64,000 bases of DNA from Planococcus sp. CP5-4_YE (GCF_019042655.1 NZ_JAHPZO010000003.1:124001-188000), one strand, 5' to 3'; counted from the stretch's first letter, positions 7,758 through 17,708 are shown. Notes: a model not told the origin generated them from the sequence alone. A program made the numbers and translations.

Positions 7758-9926
7758 TTATTCGATGCGTGTTCCGCTAAAAGGCGGCTTGATTTCATTC
7801 GCTTCGTCTTCGCTGCGCTGCGCTTTTAACTCAAAATACTTGTCTGCTGCAGCGCGGGCAATTTCATTGTTTGTTCTTGGCACTTTGGTAGGGTCGGTCG
7901 TCACATAGGGAATGACCACGGCATAAGCGATTTCCGGGTCCTCGTAAGGCGCGAAACCAACATGCGCGATGTTGACGTTCACCGTGTTATGAAATGGATT
8001 GCCGCGTTCGAAGTAGAAAGCTTCCGCTGTTCCGGTCTTGCCGGCTGCAGTATACGGCGTATCGCTGAACTGCGCGCGCGCCGAGCCGGAGCTGCCGATA
8101 TACACATTACGCATGCCTTCTTTGACACGGTCGATTTCTTCTTGCGTATTATTGATGCGGTTCATGATTTTCGGTTCGATAACTGTCTCGATGGGCCCAA
8201 GCGTCTCGCCGTCAGGAGAAGCTTTGCGGATCTCCTTGACGACATGCGGCTGCATGCGGTAGCCGTCGTTGGCAATGGTGGAGATATACTGGGCGAGTTG
8301 CATCGGTGTATACGTATCGAACTGACCAATAGCTAGATCTAGCAGTAAACTCCCTTGACTCGTATTTCCAAGATATCCGGTGCCTTCGTTCGGCAAATCA
8401 ATACCGGTCTCTACTCCAAGTCCAAATTGTGCAAACGAGTTACGCATGATTCCAAAGCTTTCAGGCCCTATATTGAGACCTCGGTTATACTGATATTCTA
8501 AACCTGCAATTTTTAATGCAATTTTAAACATATAGACGTTGGATGAACGTTCAATCGCCATCAAATCGTTCATTGGGATGCGATTAAACGGCGTTGTGTT
8601 GAAAATTGAATTTTTCTGTTTAGTGCTCCTAAACTTCAATGGTTCATCGATTTGCACTTCGCCAATCTCCACGGCATCTTGCTCATATCCTGTCAGCAAA
8701 GTGGCGCCTTTGACGGTTGAACCCATTTCGTGGGCAGCCGTAAACGTACCGAACGCATAGTCGTTGACGACGCGTCTGCCGTTTTCATCTTCGCCGACAC
8801 GTTTACCGACCATCGACAAGACATCCCCCGTTTGAGGATTCATCATGACCAAGTACGCATCCTTGACTAGTTGCGAGTTTGGACCTGCTTTCAATGCAAG
8901 TAATTTTTCTTCCACGATTTTTTCCAATTCATATTGAAGTTCGCTGTCAATCGTCAAGACCAAATCTTTTCCAGGTTCGCCTTCATCAACCGGTACCGTT
9001 TCGATGACGCGGCCGCGGCCGTCGGTGACGTTTTTGACGCTCGATTTCTGGCCTTGCAGCACATCTTCATACTGTTGCTCCAAGAAGCTCGTGCCGACGC
9101 GGTCGTTGCGGGAATAATCGCGGCTTAAATAATAATCAAGGCGATTGGCCGGGATCCCTTGGTCAGGCGTCGTCGTACTGCCGAGGATCGTCAAATCGGT
9201 CATTTTTACGCGCTTCCAGTCAGTGACTGTGTTGACGCCTTCCAGTTTTGGATTGGTCAAGCGCTCTGATACGACGGCGAATTCTTCATCTGTGACGCCT
9301 TCACCTTTAATGATTTGCGGAGACAACGCATAGCCAGAAGTCATTTCCCGGTAAATCGCCAGAACTTCTAATTGTTCCTCTGTCAGGCTAGCGAGTTCTT
9401 CATCGGTGATTTTCTCACGAATCAAGGCATCAAGCTTCTGCTGCTTTTCCTTCTGAGACGCGTCTTCCGCTTCAATCGCAGCGCGTTCTTCAGCCGTCAC
9501 TTTTTCGGTTGCGCTTTCCGTATTCAATTGTATGTAAAAGTCTTGCTTATCGCGCAAAGTCACTTTTTCAGTATCTTTTTCAATCAATTTGGCAAGTTCT
9601 TCAGCCACTTCCATCATCTCGCTGCTTTTTGTCGTCTGCATCTTCGTATATGTGATGCTATTGACGGGCTCGTTATCAACTTGCAAGCGTCCGGCAGAAT
9701 CAAAAATCCGTCCGCGCGGCACACTAGTGTTGACCGCCACTTCCTCGGTTCTGGCAATCGCACGGGCGTAATCTTCCCCTTTGACGATTTGCAAATACCC
9801 TAGGCGCAGAATGAGCATAGAAAACAACAGGAAAATAGCAAAAAAGAGGATGTTCATCCTGAAGGTCGTGTTGGACTGGAGTTTGGATTTCGCCAGCGAA
9901 ACACGCCGTTTTTGAGGGTTTTTCAT
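7758..9926 (-). CDS. pbpA: class B penicillin-binding protein, PbpA/PBP2 type (transpeptidase)
   Basis: Cross-links peptidoglycan, probably in the lateral wall like B. subtilis PbpA/PbpH. 722 residues: one N-terminal membrane anchor (about 24-44), dimerisation domain beginning SVPRGRIFD with a Glu/Lys-rich insertion, then the transpeptidase with STVK (S403), SSN (461-463) and KTGT (K630). The ATG at 9926 has AAAGGAGC upstream. It lies between sodA and pstS exactly as in B. subtilis. Confidence 0.94.
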   Translation of the reverse strand: MKNPQKRRVSLAKSKLQSNTTFRMNILFFAIFLLFSMLILRLGYLQIVKGEDYARAIARTEEVAVNTSVPRGRIFDSAGRLQVDNEPVNSITYTKMQTTKSSEMMEVAEELAKLIEKDTEKVTLRDKQDFYIQLNTESATEKVTAEERAAIEAEDASQKEKQQKLDALIREKITDEELASLTEEQLEVLAIYREMTSGYALSPQIIKGEGVTDEEFAVVSERLTNPKLEGVNTVTDWKRVKMTDLTILGSTTTPDQGIPANRLDYYLSRDYSRNDRVGTSFLEQQYEDVLQGQKSSVKNVTDGRGRVIETVPVDEGEPGKDLVLTIDSELQYELEKIVEEKLLALKAGPNSQLVKDAYLVMMNPQTGDVLSMVGKRVGEDENGRRVVNDYAFGTFTAAHEMGSTVKGATLLTGYEQDAVEIGEVQIDEPLKFRSTKQKNSIFNTTPFNRIPMNDLMAIERSSNVYMFKIALKIAGLEYQYNRGLNIGPESFGIMRNSFAQFGLGVETGIDLPNEGTGYLGNTSQGSLLLDLAIGQFDTYTPMQLAQYISTIANDGYRMQPHVVKEIRKASPDGETLGPIETVIEPKIMNRINNTQEEIDRVKEGMRNVYIGSSGSARAQFSDTPYTAAGKTGTAEAFYFERGNPFHNTVNVNIAHVGFAPYEDPEIAYAVVIPYVTTDPTKVPRTNNEIARAAADKYFELKAQRSEDEANEIKPPFSGTRIE

Positions 9927-10039
9927 GAGCGCGTAGCTCCTTTCAAAAAAATATCCAGTTGCTAGTATAGCACCGGACATAAAAAAACACACACTTTTTC
10001 AGACGAAAAAGTGTGTGCCTGGGTTTCATTATTTAACAA

Positions 10040-10648
10040 TTATTTAGCAGCTTCGTAGCGCTTGGACACTTCGTCCCAGTTGACAACGCTCCAGAATGCT
10101 GCCAAGTAATCCGGGCGGCGGTTCTGGTATTTCAAGTAGTAAGCATGTTCCCAAACGTCCACTCCAAGAATCGGCGTTTTGCCTTCAGATAGTGGAGAAT
10201 CCTGGTTTGGCGTTGAAGTGACTTCCAATTCGCCGTTGGAAACGACTAGCCAAGCCCAGCCAGATCCGAAACGTGTTTTGCCTGCAGCTTCGAATTTTTC
10301 TTTGAACTCGTCAAAGCTTCCGAATTTGCTGTTGATGGCGTCAGCTACTGCACCAGTTGGCTGTCCTCCGCCATTTGGGGAAAGAAGCTGCCAGAATAGC
10401 GAGTGGTTCGCATGGCCGCCGCCGTTGTTGCGGACAGCTGTGCGGATATCTTCCGGCACTGCGTTCAAGTCAGAAACCAATTCTTCGATTGATTTCGAAG
10501 AAAGATCTTCATGACCTTCCAAGGCCGCATTTACGTTTGTTACGTACGTGTTATGGTGTTTCGTGTGGTGAATGTTCATTGTTTCTTTGTCGATGTGCGG
10601 TTCTAGCGCATCGTACGCGTATGGTAGTTCCGGTAGTTCGTATGCCAT
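10040..10648 (-). CDS. sodA: superoxide dismutase, Mn/Fe family
   Basis: Dismutates superoxide in the cytoplasm. 202 residues with metal ligands in [19 protein letters not shown] and [18 protein letters not shown]. The [12 protein letters not shown]...LLSPNGGG pattern favours a manganese enzyme. The SD is AAGGAGGAAT. Same neighbourhood (yqgC-sodA-pbpA) as in B. subtilis. Confidence 0.96.
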   Translation of the reverse strand: MAYELPELPYAYDALEPHIDKETMNIHHTKHHNTYVTNVNAALEGHEDLSSKSIEELVSDLNAVPEDIRTAVRNNGGGHANHSLFWQLLSPNGGGQPTGAVADAINSKFGSFDEFKEKFEAAGKTRFGSGWAWLVVSNGELEVTSTPNQDSPLSEGKTPILGVDVWEHAYYLKYQNRRPDYLAAFWSVVNWDEVSKRYEAAK

Positions 10649-10765
10649 GATTAAATTCCTCCTTGAGTCTATTGTTCTACTTTGTTAGCGTATCAAAATT
10701 TTCAGACCGACACAAATATAAAGCATATCGGCACATATTTTTCAGACCTTAGTCGGAGAAGGCAG

Positions 10766-11248
10766 TCAAATCACCCAGAAGAATAAACCGACCATCACTG
10801 CTTGAATAATACCTTTCGTCAACGCAGAAGTGATGAACCCGACAACCGATCCGATACCTGAGCGGATCGATTTTTTGATCGACGATTTATTGACCACCAT
10901 TTCCGCAATGATGGCGCCGATGAACGGCCCGATGAGAATGCCAGCAAATGGAATGACGAATGGACCGAAGATCAATCCGACAGTGCTGCCCACTAAACCT
11001 GCTTTTGAACCGCCGAATTTTTTCACGCCAACTGCATTGGCCAATAAGTCTGCCCCGAACAGCAGCAGGACAAATAAGATCTCGATGAGCCAGAACCACC
11101 ACGGCAAATCAGCGAAACTGAAAAATAGGCCATAAATGATGAAGCCTCCGAAAATGAACAGCGACGCCGGGATGACCGGGTACACAAGTCCGATGAAACC
11201 GATGGCAAAAAATACAAGCACAAAAACCCAGCCGACAATTTCGAGCAT
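10766..11248 (-). CDS. yqgC: DUF456 membrane protein YqgC
   Basis: A 160-residue integral membrane protein of unknown function, almost wholly hydrophobic, with the DUF456 core (FGADLLANAVGVKKFGGSK, Gly-rich helices IPFAGILIGPFIGAI). The start at 11248 follows AAGGAGGG and gives the length of the B. subtilis protein. It sits between the Na/Pi symporter terminator and sodA. Confidence 0.88.
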   Translation of the reverse strand: MLEIVGWVFVLVFFAIGFIGLVYPVIPASLFIFGGFIIYGLFFSFADLPWWFWLIEILFVLLLFGADLLANAVGVKKFGGSKAGLVGSTVGLIFGPFVIPFAGILIGPFIGAIIAEMVVNKSSIKKSIRSGIGSVVGFITSALTKGIIQAVMVGLFFWVI

Positions 11249-11269
11249 CTCGAACCCTCCTTTTCCGAT

Positions 11270-11328
11270 ATAAAAACTCCCTTTCATCGTGCCCTACATT
11301 TCAGAAAATGTAAAGGATGAAAGGGAGT
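11270..11328 (-). terminator. terminator of the Na/Pi symporter gene
   Basis: A perfect 13-bp stem (ACTCCCTTTCATC with GATGAAAGGGAGT) encloses a smaller ACATT/AATGT hairpin. On the minus strand it is followed by TTTTTA. Confidence 0.8.
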
Positions 11329-11333
11329 GTGGA

Positions 11334-12965
11334 TCAAGTGCGGTTGCCGAGTATGGCTTCCGCGATATTGACAGAGTGATCGCCGATCCGCTCCAAGTTG
11401 CTGACGATATCGACAAAGACGATTCCCGCTTGTGCGGAACATGCCCCTTCGTTTAGGCGAAGGATATGTTTCTTACGGAATTTGCGTTCCATTTTGTCGA
11501 TCAGGTCTTCCTGTTCTGCCACTTCACGCGCAAGCTCGTGGCTTGTCGTGTCGAGTGCATCCAGTGATTTCGAAACCGTGGCAATGGTCAATGTGAACAT
11601 TTCGTCCAAGTCTTCCATCGCTTCGCCGGTCAATTTCACTTTATTGGCTTCCTGGTAATCGATCAATTCGATGATGTTCTCGAAATGGTCGCCGATCCGT
11701 TCGATGTCACGAACCGTTTCCATCAACATCGTGTGGCGCGTGGAATCTGCCGCTGAAATCGACTCTGCGGAAATTAGCACCAAGTAATCGGTAATTTTTC
11801 CATCCAGGTTATTGATGGCATCTTCCAGCTGGTAGCCCATCTCAGCATTTTTCTTGCTTTTCGTTTTCAAATATTCATAGGTTTCTTCCAATCCTTGCAC
11901 AGAATATTTACCCATGCGCAATACTTCTTCTTTCGCTTGTCCAAGAGCGATTGATGGCGATTGCTCGATAAAATTCAAGTCCAGGTGCTTCGGCTTGAAT
12001 TCGATCAGCACTTCGTCTCCCGGAATCACTTTTGTCACAAGGTATGCCCAAGCGCCAATTAACGGGAATTGGATCATGGTGTTGACAATGTTAAAGGTTC
12101 CGTGCGCAAAAGCAATCTGCATTTTCGCTTCCAGATTCAAAACGCCGGTAATCCATTCGACGTACGCTGTAAATGGCACGAGCAAGATCAGGAAGATGAT
12201 GGAGCCGATGACATTGAATAAGACGTGGACAGCTGCTGCACGGCGCGCGGCAATGGATGTGCCGAGTGCTGCGAGCACAGCTGTCACGGTCGTCCCGATA
12301 TTGTCACCGAATAGAACCGGCAATGCGGCATCAAGCGTAACTAAGTTCTCTGCATAGAGACCTTGAAGGATGGCGATCGTCCCGCTGGAGCTTTGGACGA
12401 TGAAAGTGAAGATTGTTCCAGCTGCAACGCCGAGGATCGGGAATTCACTCAAATTGACCGTCATGTCGATGAAAGCCGGCAATTCACGCAGCGGCTTCAT
12501 TGCCCCGCTCATCGTTTCCATCCCGAAGAACAATCCACCAAAACCAAAAATGACTTGACCGATATTTTGGATTTGGTTTTTCTTGATGAAGAAAATCAAG
12601 AATGCACCAACCGCCATGATTGGCAATGCGTAGGCACCGACGTCCAGGCCGATGATGAACGCCGTCACGGTCGTCCCGATATTCGCACCCATAATGACGC
12701 CGATTGCTTGTCTCAGCGTCATGAAGCCTGCGCTTACAAGGCCGACGACGATAACGGTCGTCCCTGAGCTCGACTGGATCAGAATCGTTACTACAATACC
12801 GACCAAGACACCCATAAACGGATTGGTCGTAAAACGGTCTAAAATGTCCCGCAGTTTATCGCCCGCAGCTTTCTGCAAAGCGTCACCCATATACTTGATT
12901 GAGAATAGGAAAATACCGAGTCCCCCAAAGAAGGTAAACAGCAATTCCTGCCAATTCATTTCCAC
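11334..12965 (-). CDS. Na/Pi cotransporter family protein with C-terminal PhoU-like domain
   Basis: Sodium-coupled phosphate uptake, 543 residues. The N-terminal ~300 residues hold two inverted NptA/YjbB-type repeats, each with a QSSSGTT/QSSSGTI motif (about 63 and 191) and a GxNIGTTVTA motif. The C-terminal ~200 residues resemble PhoU, with RDIERIGDHFENI and LERIGDHSVNIAE. The first codon is GTG at 12965, with an in-frame ATG two codons later; the SD is poor for both (GGAG about 14 bases upstream). It forms its own unit near the pst operon. Confidence 0.9.
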   Translation of the reverse strand: MEMNWQELLFTFFGGLGIFLFSIKYMGDALQKAAGDKLRDILDRFTTNPFMGVLVGIVVTILIQSSSGTTVIVVGLVSAGFMTLRQAIGVIMGANIGTTVTAFIIGLDVGAYALPIMAVGAFLIFFIKKNQIQNIGQVIFGFGGLFFGMETMSGAMKPLRELPAFIDMTVNLSEFPILGVAAGTIFTFIVQSSSGTIAILQGLYAENLVTLDAALPVLFGDNIGTTVTAVLAALGTSIAARRAAAVHVLFNVIGSIIFLILLVPFTAYVEWITGVLNLEAKMQIAFAHGTFNIVNTMIQFPLIGAWAYLVTKVIPGDEVLIEFKPKHLDLNFIEQSPSIALGQAKEEVLRMGKYSVQGLEETYEYLKTKSKKNAEMGYQLEDAINNLDGKITDYLVLISAESISAADSTRHTMLMETVRDIERIGDHFENIIELIDYQEANKVKLTGEAMEDLDEMFTLTIATVSKSLDALDTTSHELAREVAEQEDLIDKMERKFRKKHILRLNEGACSAQAGIVFVDIVSNLERIGDHSVNIAEAILGNRT

Positions 12966-13009
12966 GATTCACATTCAACTCCTAAATATAACGTAATCAC
13001 ACCTCACCT

Positions 13010-13039
13010 ATTATGAAGACTTCGCTAAGTAAATGTAAA
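13010..13039 (-). promoter_or_regulatory. sigma-A-type promoter of the Na/Pi symporter gene
   Basis: Minus strand TTTACA, 18 bases, CATAAT, about 45 bases upstream of the start codon. No Pho-box array is seen here, unlike at pstS. Confidence 0.55.
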
Positions 13040-13135
13040 TACCTTTAGTGAAAATTTACAAACCCGTAACATAAGCCCGATTTTTTCCGTTTCAGTCATG
13101 ATAATATTACACTACACACGGAAAGGAAGATGGCT

Positions 13136-13651
13136 GTGAATCTCTACCAACTATTGAAAGCAAGCTTTATGGAACCGAAAAAAAGGGCAGCGGTCCGCAT
13201 TATGCCAATCGGCCGCATCATGAAATTCGTTTTCTGGTTTATCGCCCTGCTTTCGCTTATCTCTTTCGCTGAGTTCATGCTTGGCATCGGCTCGAGCTCA
13301 TCGGAACTGGAAGGCCTGCTGCAATTCATAGAAGAAATCGAATGGCTGCTTTACCCGTTTGCACTCGTTTTTTTATTCGTTTCAACTACTCTTTATCATT
13401 TTATTAAAATCAGCGTATTTGCGGCATTCGGCTATGGCTTTCTCGCCTGGCTCAAGCGGCGCGGGGAATACCGGCATATGTGGCGCACAGCGGCACTCGC
13501 CGTTACCGTGCCGACTATCGCTGCGTATGTGGCGAGCTTTTGGGTCAATAGCCTATGGATTTCGCTGTTAACGAGTTTATGGACACTGTTCCTTCTATAT
13601 AGTGCAGCGCGTTTCTACCCGAAAGCCCCTCCAGCAAAAAAACCGAGCTAA
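13136..13651 (+). CDS. membrane protein resembling the DUF1189 family
   Basis: A 171-residue protein with about four hydrophobic segments and the N-terminal pattern NLYQLLKASFMEPKKRA followed by RIMPIGRIMKFVFWF, which resembles DUF1189 proteins (often near 250 residues, so this one is short). Function unknown. I prefer the GTG at 13136 because AAAGGAAG is 7 bases upstream; the ATG at 13130 would touch that SD. It is divergent from the Na/Pi symporter and precedes ispG. Confidence 0.65.
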   Translation: MNLYQLLKASFMEPKKRAAVRIMPIGRIMKFVFWFIALLSLISFAEFMLGIGSSSSELEGLLQFIEEIEWLLYPFALVFLFVSTTLYHFIKISVFAAFGYGFLAWLKRRGEYRHMWRTAALAVTVPTIAAYVASFWVNSLWISLLTSLWTLFLLYSAARFYPKAPPAKKPS

Positions 13652-13694
13652 TATTGCAAAGCTGTAAAGAATCTGTAAGGAACAGCCGTCTTTC

Positions 13695-13724
13695 TTGTCT
13701 TTTCAAACGAGACACTGCTAAAAT
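13695..13724 (+). promoter_or_regulatory. ispG promoter
   Basis: TTGTCT, 18 bases, TAAAAT, with the extended -10 dinucleotide TG one base upstream. About 100 bases of leader follow before ispG, containing a small perfect hairpin TCCGGT/ACCGGA near 13787-13800. Confidence 0.65.
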
Positions 13725-13827
13725 GGCTATAGGCAATAGAAATAGACCCACACATAAATTTTGTGCAAGGGTAAGCTGAGTAATCGTCCGGTTTACCGGA
13801 AACTCACAAAAAGGAGAGATTTTTAAC

Positions 13828-14955
13828 ATGAGCGAAATGACTCACCGTTCAAAAACACGCCCCGTCAAAGTCGGCGATATAACGATTGGCGGCAGCAATG
13901 AACTATTCATACAAAGTATGGCGACGACGAAAACACACGATGTGGAAGCAACGGTAGCGGAGATTCTCCGTCTCGAAGAAGCCGGATGCCAAGTCGTCCG
14001 TGTCGCCTGCCCCGATGAGCGGGCAGCTTATGCCATCGGCGAGATCAAGAAACGCATCAATATCCCGCTCGTAGTCGATATCCATTTCGACTATAAATTG
14101 GCCTTGATCGCCATTGAACAAGGTGCCGATAAAATCCGCATCAACCCAGGCAATATCGGCCGCCGCGAAAAAGTTGAAGCGGTTGTCAATGCAGCAAAAG
14201 CGAAAGGCATCCCAATCCGCATCGGCGTAAACGCTGGTTCACTCGAGCGCAAAATCCTCGAGAAATATGGCTATCCGACGGCGGACGGCATGGTAGAATC
14301 AGCATTGCACCATATCAAGATCCTCGAAGATCTTGATTTCCATGACATCATCGTCTCGCTTAAAGCATCCGACGTGAGCCTTGCTGTGGAAGCATACGAA
14401 AAAGCGTCGAAAGCATTCGACTACCCGCTCCACCTCGGCATCACGGAATCCGGCACCTTGTTCTCCGGAACCGTGAAAAGTTCTGCAGGCCTCGGGGCGT
14501 TGCTCGCAAAAGGGATCGGCAATACACTCCGCGTGTCCTTGAGTGCAGACCCTGTCGAAGAAGTCAAAGTTGCCCGCGAACTATTGAAAGTCTTCGGCTT
14601 GTCTTCCAACGCTGCAACACTTATTTCATGTCCGACTTGCGGACGCATCGAGATCGACTTGATTTCCATCGCGAACGAAGTGGAAGAATACATCTCCCAC
14701 ATCAAAGCACCGCTTAAAGTCGCTGTTCTCGGCTGTGCCGTCAATGGCCCAGGCGAAGCACGCGAAGCCGATATCGGCATCGCCGGCGCTCGCGGGGAAG
14801 GCCTTCTCTTTATGCACGGGAAAACAGTCCGTAAAGTTCCTGAAGAAACAATGGTCGAAGAATTGAAGATCGAGATCGATAAATTGGCAGAAGAATATTT
14901 CGCCAAACAAGCGGAAGAGAAAAAGCAAAAGGAATTGGAACAACAACAAGCATAA
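13828..14955 (+). CDS. ispG: (E)-4-hydroxy-3-methylbut-2-enyl-diphosphate synthase IspG
   Basis: [4Fe-4S] enzyme that reduces MEcPP to HMBPP in the MEP isoprenoid pathway. 375 residues: TIM-barrel N-terminal part and a C-terminal cluster domain with CPTCGR and CAVNGPGEA supplying the three Cys and the Glu ligand. The tail [10 protein letters not shown] is low complexity. The SD is AAAGGAGAG. It is the step before IspH, whose gene is 6 kb away. Confidence 0.97.
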   Translation: MSEMTHRSKTRPVKVGDITIGGSNELFIQSMATTKTHDVEATVAEILRLEEAGCQVVRVACPDERAAYAIGEIKKRINIPLVVDIHFDYKLALIAIEQGADKIRINPGNIGRREKVEAVVNAAKAKGIPIRIGVNAGSLERKILEKYGYPTADGMVESALHHIKILEDLDFHDIIVSLKASDVSLAVEAYEKASKAFDYPLHLGITESGTLFSGTVKSSAGLGALLAKGIGNTLRVSLSADPVEEVKVARELLKVFGLSSNAATLISCPTCGRIEIDLISIANEVEEYISHIKAPLKVAVLGCAVNGPGEAREADIGIAGARGEGLLFMHGKTVRKVPEETMVEELKIEIDKLAEEYFAKQAEEKKQKELEQQQA

Positions 14956-14967
14956 GGTTGTGATCAT

Positions 14968-15555
14968 ATGTACCGATTTGGCATCGATATCGATGGCACC
15001 GTCACCTGCCCCACTTCATTGATTCCCCATATCAATGAAGCATTCGGCAGCGAGCTGACCATCGAAGATATCCGGGAATACGACCTGACAGCGGCCTTGC
15101 CGCAGCTCGATAAAAAAGAGTTCTACTCCTGGTTCAAAAAGCACGAACCGAAGATTTATGCGGCTTCTCCTATTTCGAAAGACGCCAAGCAAATCATCAA
15201 TAACTGGAAAGACCAATACGAACTGTATTTTATCTCCGCTCGCGGAGATAACGTTCGAAACGTTACATTCGACTGGTTTGAACAACATGCCATTGCCTAC
15301 GATCATATCGAATTGATCGGCACGCATAAAAAAATCAGCACCGCCAAAGCGCATAATGTCGATTTGTTCTTCGAAGACAAACACGACAATGCGGTAGAAA
15401 TTTCCGAAGAACTGGACATTCCCGTCATTTTGTTCGACACCCCTTATAACCGTGAGCCGGCGCCGAATAAAGTGATTCGCGTCTATGATTGGCTCGAAGC
15501 CGATCAATGGGTGAAAAAAGAGTTCGGCGTACAACAGGAATTGCTCAAGCGGTAA
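14968..15555 (+). CDS. yqfW: putative 5'(3')-nucleotidase, HAD superfamily (YqfW-like)
   Basis: A 195-residue HAD phosphatase. Motif I is DIDGTVT near residue 8, motif II ISARGD near 91 and the acidic motif IV FEDKHDNA near 132. It belongs to the NT5C-like nucleotidase family; substrate unknown. It starts 13 bases after ispG and shares its transcript and terminator. B. subtilis also has this gene between ispG and zur. Confidence 0.85.
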   Translation: MYRFGIDIDGTVTCPTSLIPHINEAFGSELTIEDIREYDLTAALPQLDKKEFYSWFKKHEPKIYAASPISKDAKQIINNWKDQYELYFISARGDNVRNVTFDWFEQHAIAYDHIELIGTHKKISTAKAHNVDLFFEDKHDNAVEISEELDIPVILFDTPYNREPAPNKVIRVYDWLEADQWVKKEFGVQQELLKR

Positions 15556-15560
15556 ACGAA

Positions 15561-15591
15561 GAGCGCAAGTTAGACTTGCGCTCTTTTTTAT
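15561..15591 (+). terminator. ispG-yqfW terminator
   Basis: GAGCGCAAG and CTTGCGCTC form a 9-bp stem with a 5-base loop, followed by TTTTTTA, six bases after the yqfW stop. Confidence 0.92.
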
Positions 15592-15615
15592 TTGCCCGTT
15601 TCTATTGTGAGTAGA

Positions 15616-15648
15616 TAAAAAAGGCCTGACAGCATTAGCTGTCAGGCC
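15616..15648 (-). terminator. znuCB-zur terminator
   Basis: GGCCTGACAGC and GCTGTCAGGCC form an 11-bp perfect stem with a 4-base loop. On the minus strand it is followed by TTTTTTATC, just after zur. Confidence 0.92.
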
Positions 15649-15665
15649 CTTTTCATTACTAGCGT

Positions 15666-16076
15666 TTATTTACACTCCGGGCATTTCCCGTAGATTTCGA
15701 ATTTATGGTTGTCGATTTCATAGGCCGGCAATGCCGCACCCAATAAGTCCATTGGACATAGCGGAATTTCCTTAATCTTGCCGCAGTCCATGCAAATGAA
15801 ATGATGGTGGTGATGGTCGCTTTCGCAATGCATGCGGAAATGCTTTTCGCCCGACAACTCGGTAGCCTCCAAAATGTCCAGCGATACAAACGTCGCCAAG
15901 TTGCGGTAGACGGTATCATAGCTCATGCTCGGATAGTCTTTTTGCATAACATCCAAGATATCACGGGCGGTCAGATACCGTTCGTCCCCTTCGAAGATTT
16001 CCAGAATCTGATTGCGTTTTGTCGTTTCTTTAAAACCGTTTTCTTTCAGGATGCCCCACGCTTTATTTAAGTTCAT
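15666..16076 (-). CDS. zur: zinc uptake regulator Zur (Fur family)
   Basis: Represses zinc uptake genes when zinc is replete. 136 residues: winged-helix DNA-binding part (MSYDTVYRNLATF near 52-64), a His-rich stretch CESDHHHHHFICMDCG, and C-terminal CPEC; CxxC pairs provide the structural zinc site. Its ATG overlaps the znuB TGA (ATGA), so it is the third gene of znuC-znuB-zur. Zur rather than Fur or PerR is chosen from the operon, the position as in B. subtilis and the Zur box at 17709-17731. Confidence 0.92.
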   Translation of the reverse strand: MNLNKAWGILKENGFKETTKRNQILEIFEGDERYLTARDILDVMQKDYPSMSYDTVYRNLATFVSLDILEATELSGEKHFRMHCESDHHHHHFICMDCGKIKEIPLCPMDLLGAALPAYEIDNHKFEIYGKCPECK

Positions 16077-16927
16077 GCGGCTGCCCCCCTTTTCTTAGAT
16101 AACGAGATTTTTCGATAAGCCAAAATTACTAGCAAAATGGCAATGGATGTGACGACGATCGTGCCGCCTGGCGCCAAATCAAAGTAAAAGGCGGCGACCA
16201 GCCCGGTCAGGACCGATATTTCACCGAACAGGATTGATAACCAGATGGTTTGCTTGAAGCTTTTGGCGACGCGCATTGCCGTCGCTACCGGAATGGTCAT
16301 GAGTGATGATACGAGCAGAATGCCGACGATGCGCATCGAACCGGAAATGACTAAGGCCGTGACGATCATGAACAGAAAGTGAATCCATTTTGCAGGCAGG
16401 CCGGATGCCCGTGCATATTCGTCATCAAAGGACAAGACGAATAGTTCCTTGAAGAAAATGCGGATAAACGCCAGTACGATCACTGCGATCCCTGCGACGA
16501 TATAGAGATCCTGTCGGCTGACGGCTGACACGGTGCCGAAAAGATACCCGAACAAGTCGCTCGAAAATCCTTCTGCGAGAGAAATGAAAATGGCGCCGAA
16601 GCCGATGCCTGCGGACAGGATGATTGGAATGGCCAGTTCTTCGTAATGCTTATAGACGCTGCGCAGCCGCTCGATGAGCATCGAACCCATCACCGACGAA
16701 GCAATCCCGAGGTAAAGCGGGTTCAAAAGCGCGAGCGCCCCGACACTTTGGCTTAAATAAAGGCTTCCGGCAATGCCTGCGAGCGTCACATGGCTCAGGG
16801 CATCAGCGATCAGCGACAGCCTTCTCACGACGATGAAAACGCCGAGCAGCGGCGCGATAACACCGATGATCAAGCCGGATGCGAATGCGTTTTGCAGAAA
16901 TTCATAGGACAGGATGGCGTCAAGCAT
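16073..16927 (-). CDS. znuB: zinc ABC transporter permease ZnuB/AdcB
   Basis: Membrane subunit of a zinc importer (ABC-3 family), 284 residues with about eight hydrophobic segments, including the conserved RRLSLIADALSHVTLAGIA near the N-terminus. The start at 16927 follows GGAAGGAAG inside znuC; the genes overlap by 8 bases. No znuA-type binding-protein gene is in the window, so it must lie elsewhere. Confidence 0.93.
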   Translation of the reverse strand: MLDAILSYEFLQNAFASGLIIGVIAPLLGVFIVVRRLSLIADALSHVTLAGIAGSLYLSQSVGALALLNPLYLGIASSVMGSMLIERLRSVYKHYEELAIPIILSAGIGFGAIFISLAEGFSSDLFGYLFGTVSAVSRQDLYIVAGIAVIVLAFIRIFFKELFVLSFDDEYARASGLPAKWIHFLFMIVTALVISGSMRIVGILLVSSLMTIPVATAMRVAKSFKQTIWLSILFGEISVLTGLVAAFYFDLAPGGTIVVTSIAILLVILAYRKISLSKKRGAAA

Positions 16928-17693
16928 GCGTATGGCTTCCTTCCGTATGATGGATTTTCCGCACGGAATGGCCATACCACGCTTCGCGCTTCTCATCGCT
17001 CATCATATGCAATTGGTCTTTAAAGCCGTGGAAATGGATGGTCTGGTTCAAGCACGCGACATGTGAGATGCGGTCGGTCACCGTATCGACGTCATGCGTC
17101 ACGAGCACCAATGTAATATTTCGCTCTCGGTTGAGTGCAGCGAGCATGTCATAGAACGCCTGCACGTTCTGGACATCGATGCCGACAGTCGGTTCATCGA
17201 GTATGAGCACTTTCGGCTTGGCAACAAGTGCACGAGCGATAAAGACGCGCTGCTGTTGGCCGCCGGAAAGTTCGCTGATGCTGCGGTTTTTAAAGGCTTT
17301 CATCCCCACTGCATCGAGCGATTCCTCGACTTGCTGGGCTGTGTTTTTCGGCAACTTGTGAAACAGCCCGGCTTTTTTCGCTAGCCCCCCTGCCACCACT
17401 TCCTGCACAGTAGCAGGAAAAGCCGAGTTGAACGAATTCGATTTCTGCGATACATAGCCGATCCATTCGCGGTGCTTAAACTGCTTCGAATCAATGCCGA
17501 ACAATTCCACGCTGCCTTCGGAAGGCCGGATGAGTCCGAGCATGATCTTCAACAAGGTCGATTTCCCTGATCCGTTCGGGCCGAGTATCGCCAGGAAATC
17601 ACCTTCCTCCACTTTCATTGAAATACGGTCCAGTGCTTTTGTTTGCTCATATTCATAGCTGACTTCTTTAATGTTGATCAATGGCGCTGCCAT
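16920..17693 (-). CDS. znuC: zinc ABC transporter ATP-binding protein ZnuC/AdcC
   Basis: ATPase partner of ZnuB. 257 residues with Walker A GPNGSGKST, signature LSGGQQQR, Walker B VLILDEPTVGID and H-loop VTHD. The C-terminus ends SHTHA after HSVRKIHH, a His-rich tail. The SD is AAAAGGGG. First gene of the operon, directly behind the promoter and Zur box. Confidence 0.95.
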   Translation of the reverse strand: MAAPLINIKEVSYEYEQTKALDRISMKVEEGDFLAILGPNGSGKSTLLKIMLGLIRPSEGSVELFGIDSKQFKHREWIGYVSQKSNSFNSAFPATVQEVVAGGLAKKAGLFHKLPKNTAQQVEESLDAVGMKAFKNRSISELSGGQQQRVFIARALVAKPKVLILDEPTVGIDVQNVQAFYDMLAALNRERNITLVLVTHDVDTVTDRISHVACLNQTIHFHGFKDQLHMMSDEKREAWYGHSVRKIHHTEGSHTHA

Positions 17694-17708
17694 AGGGTCG
17701 CCCCTTTT

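Noticed and set aside
13787-13800. TCCGGT/ACCGGA hairpin in the ispG leader as a regulatory element
   Set aside because: Only 6 bp, no T tract and no known element matches; probably incidental.
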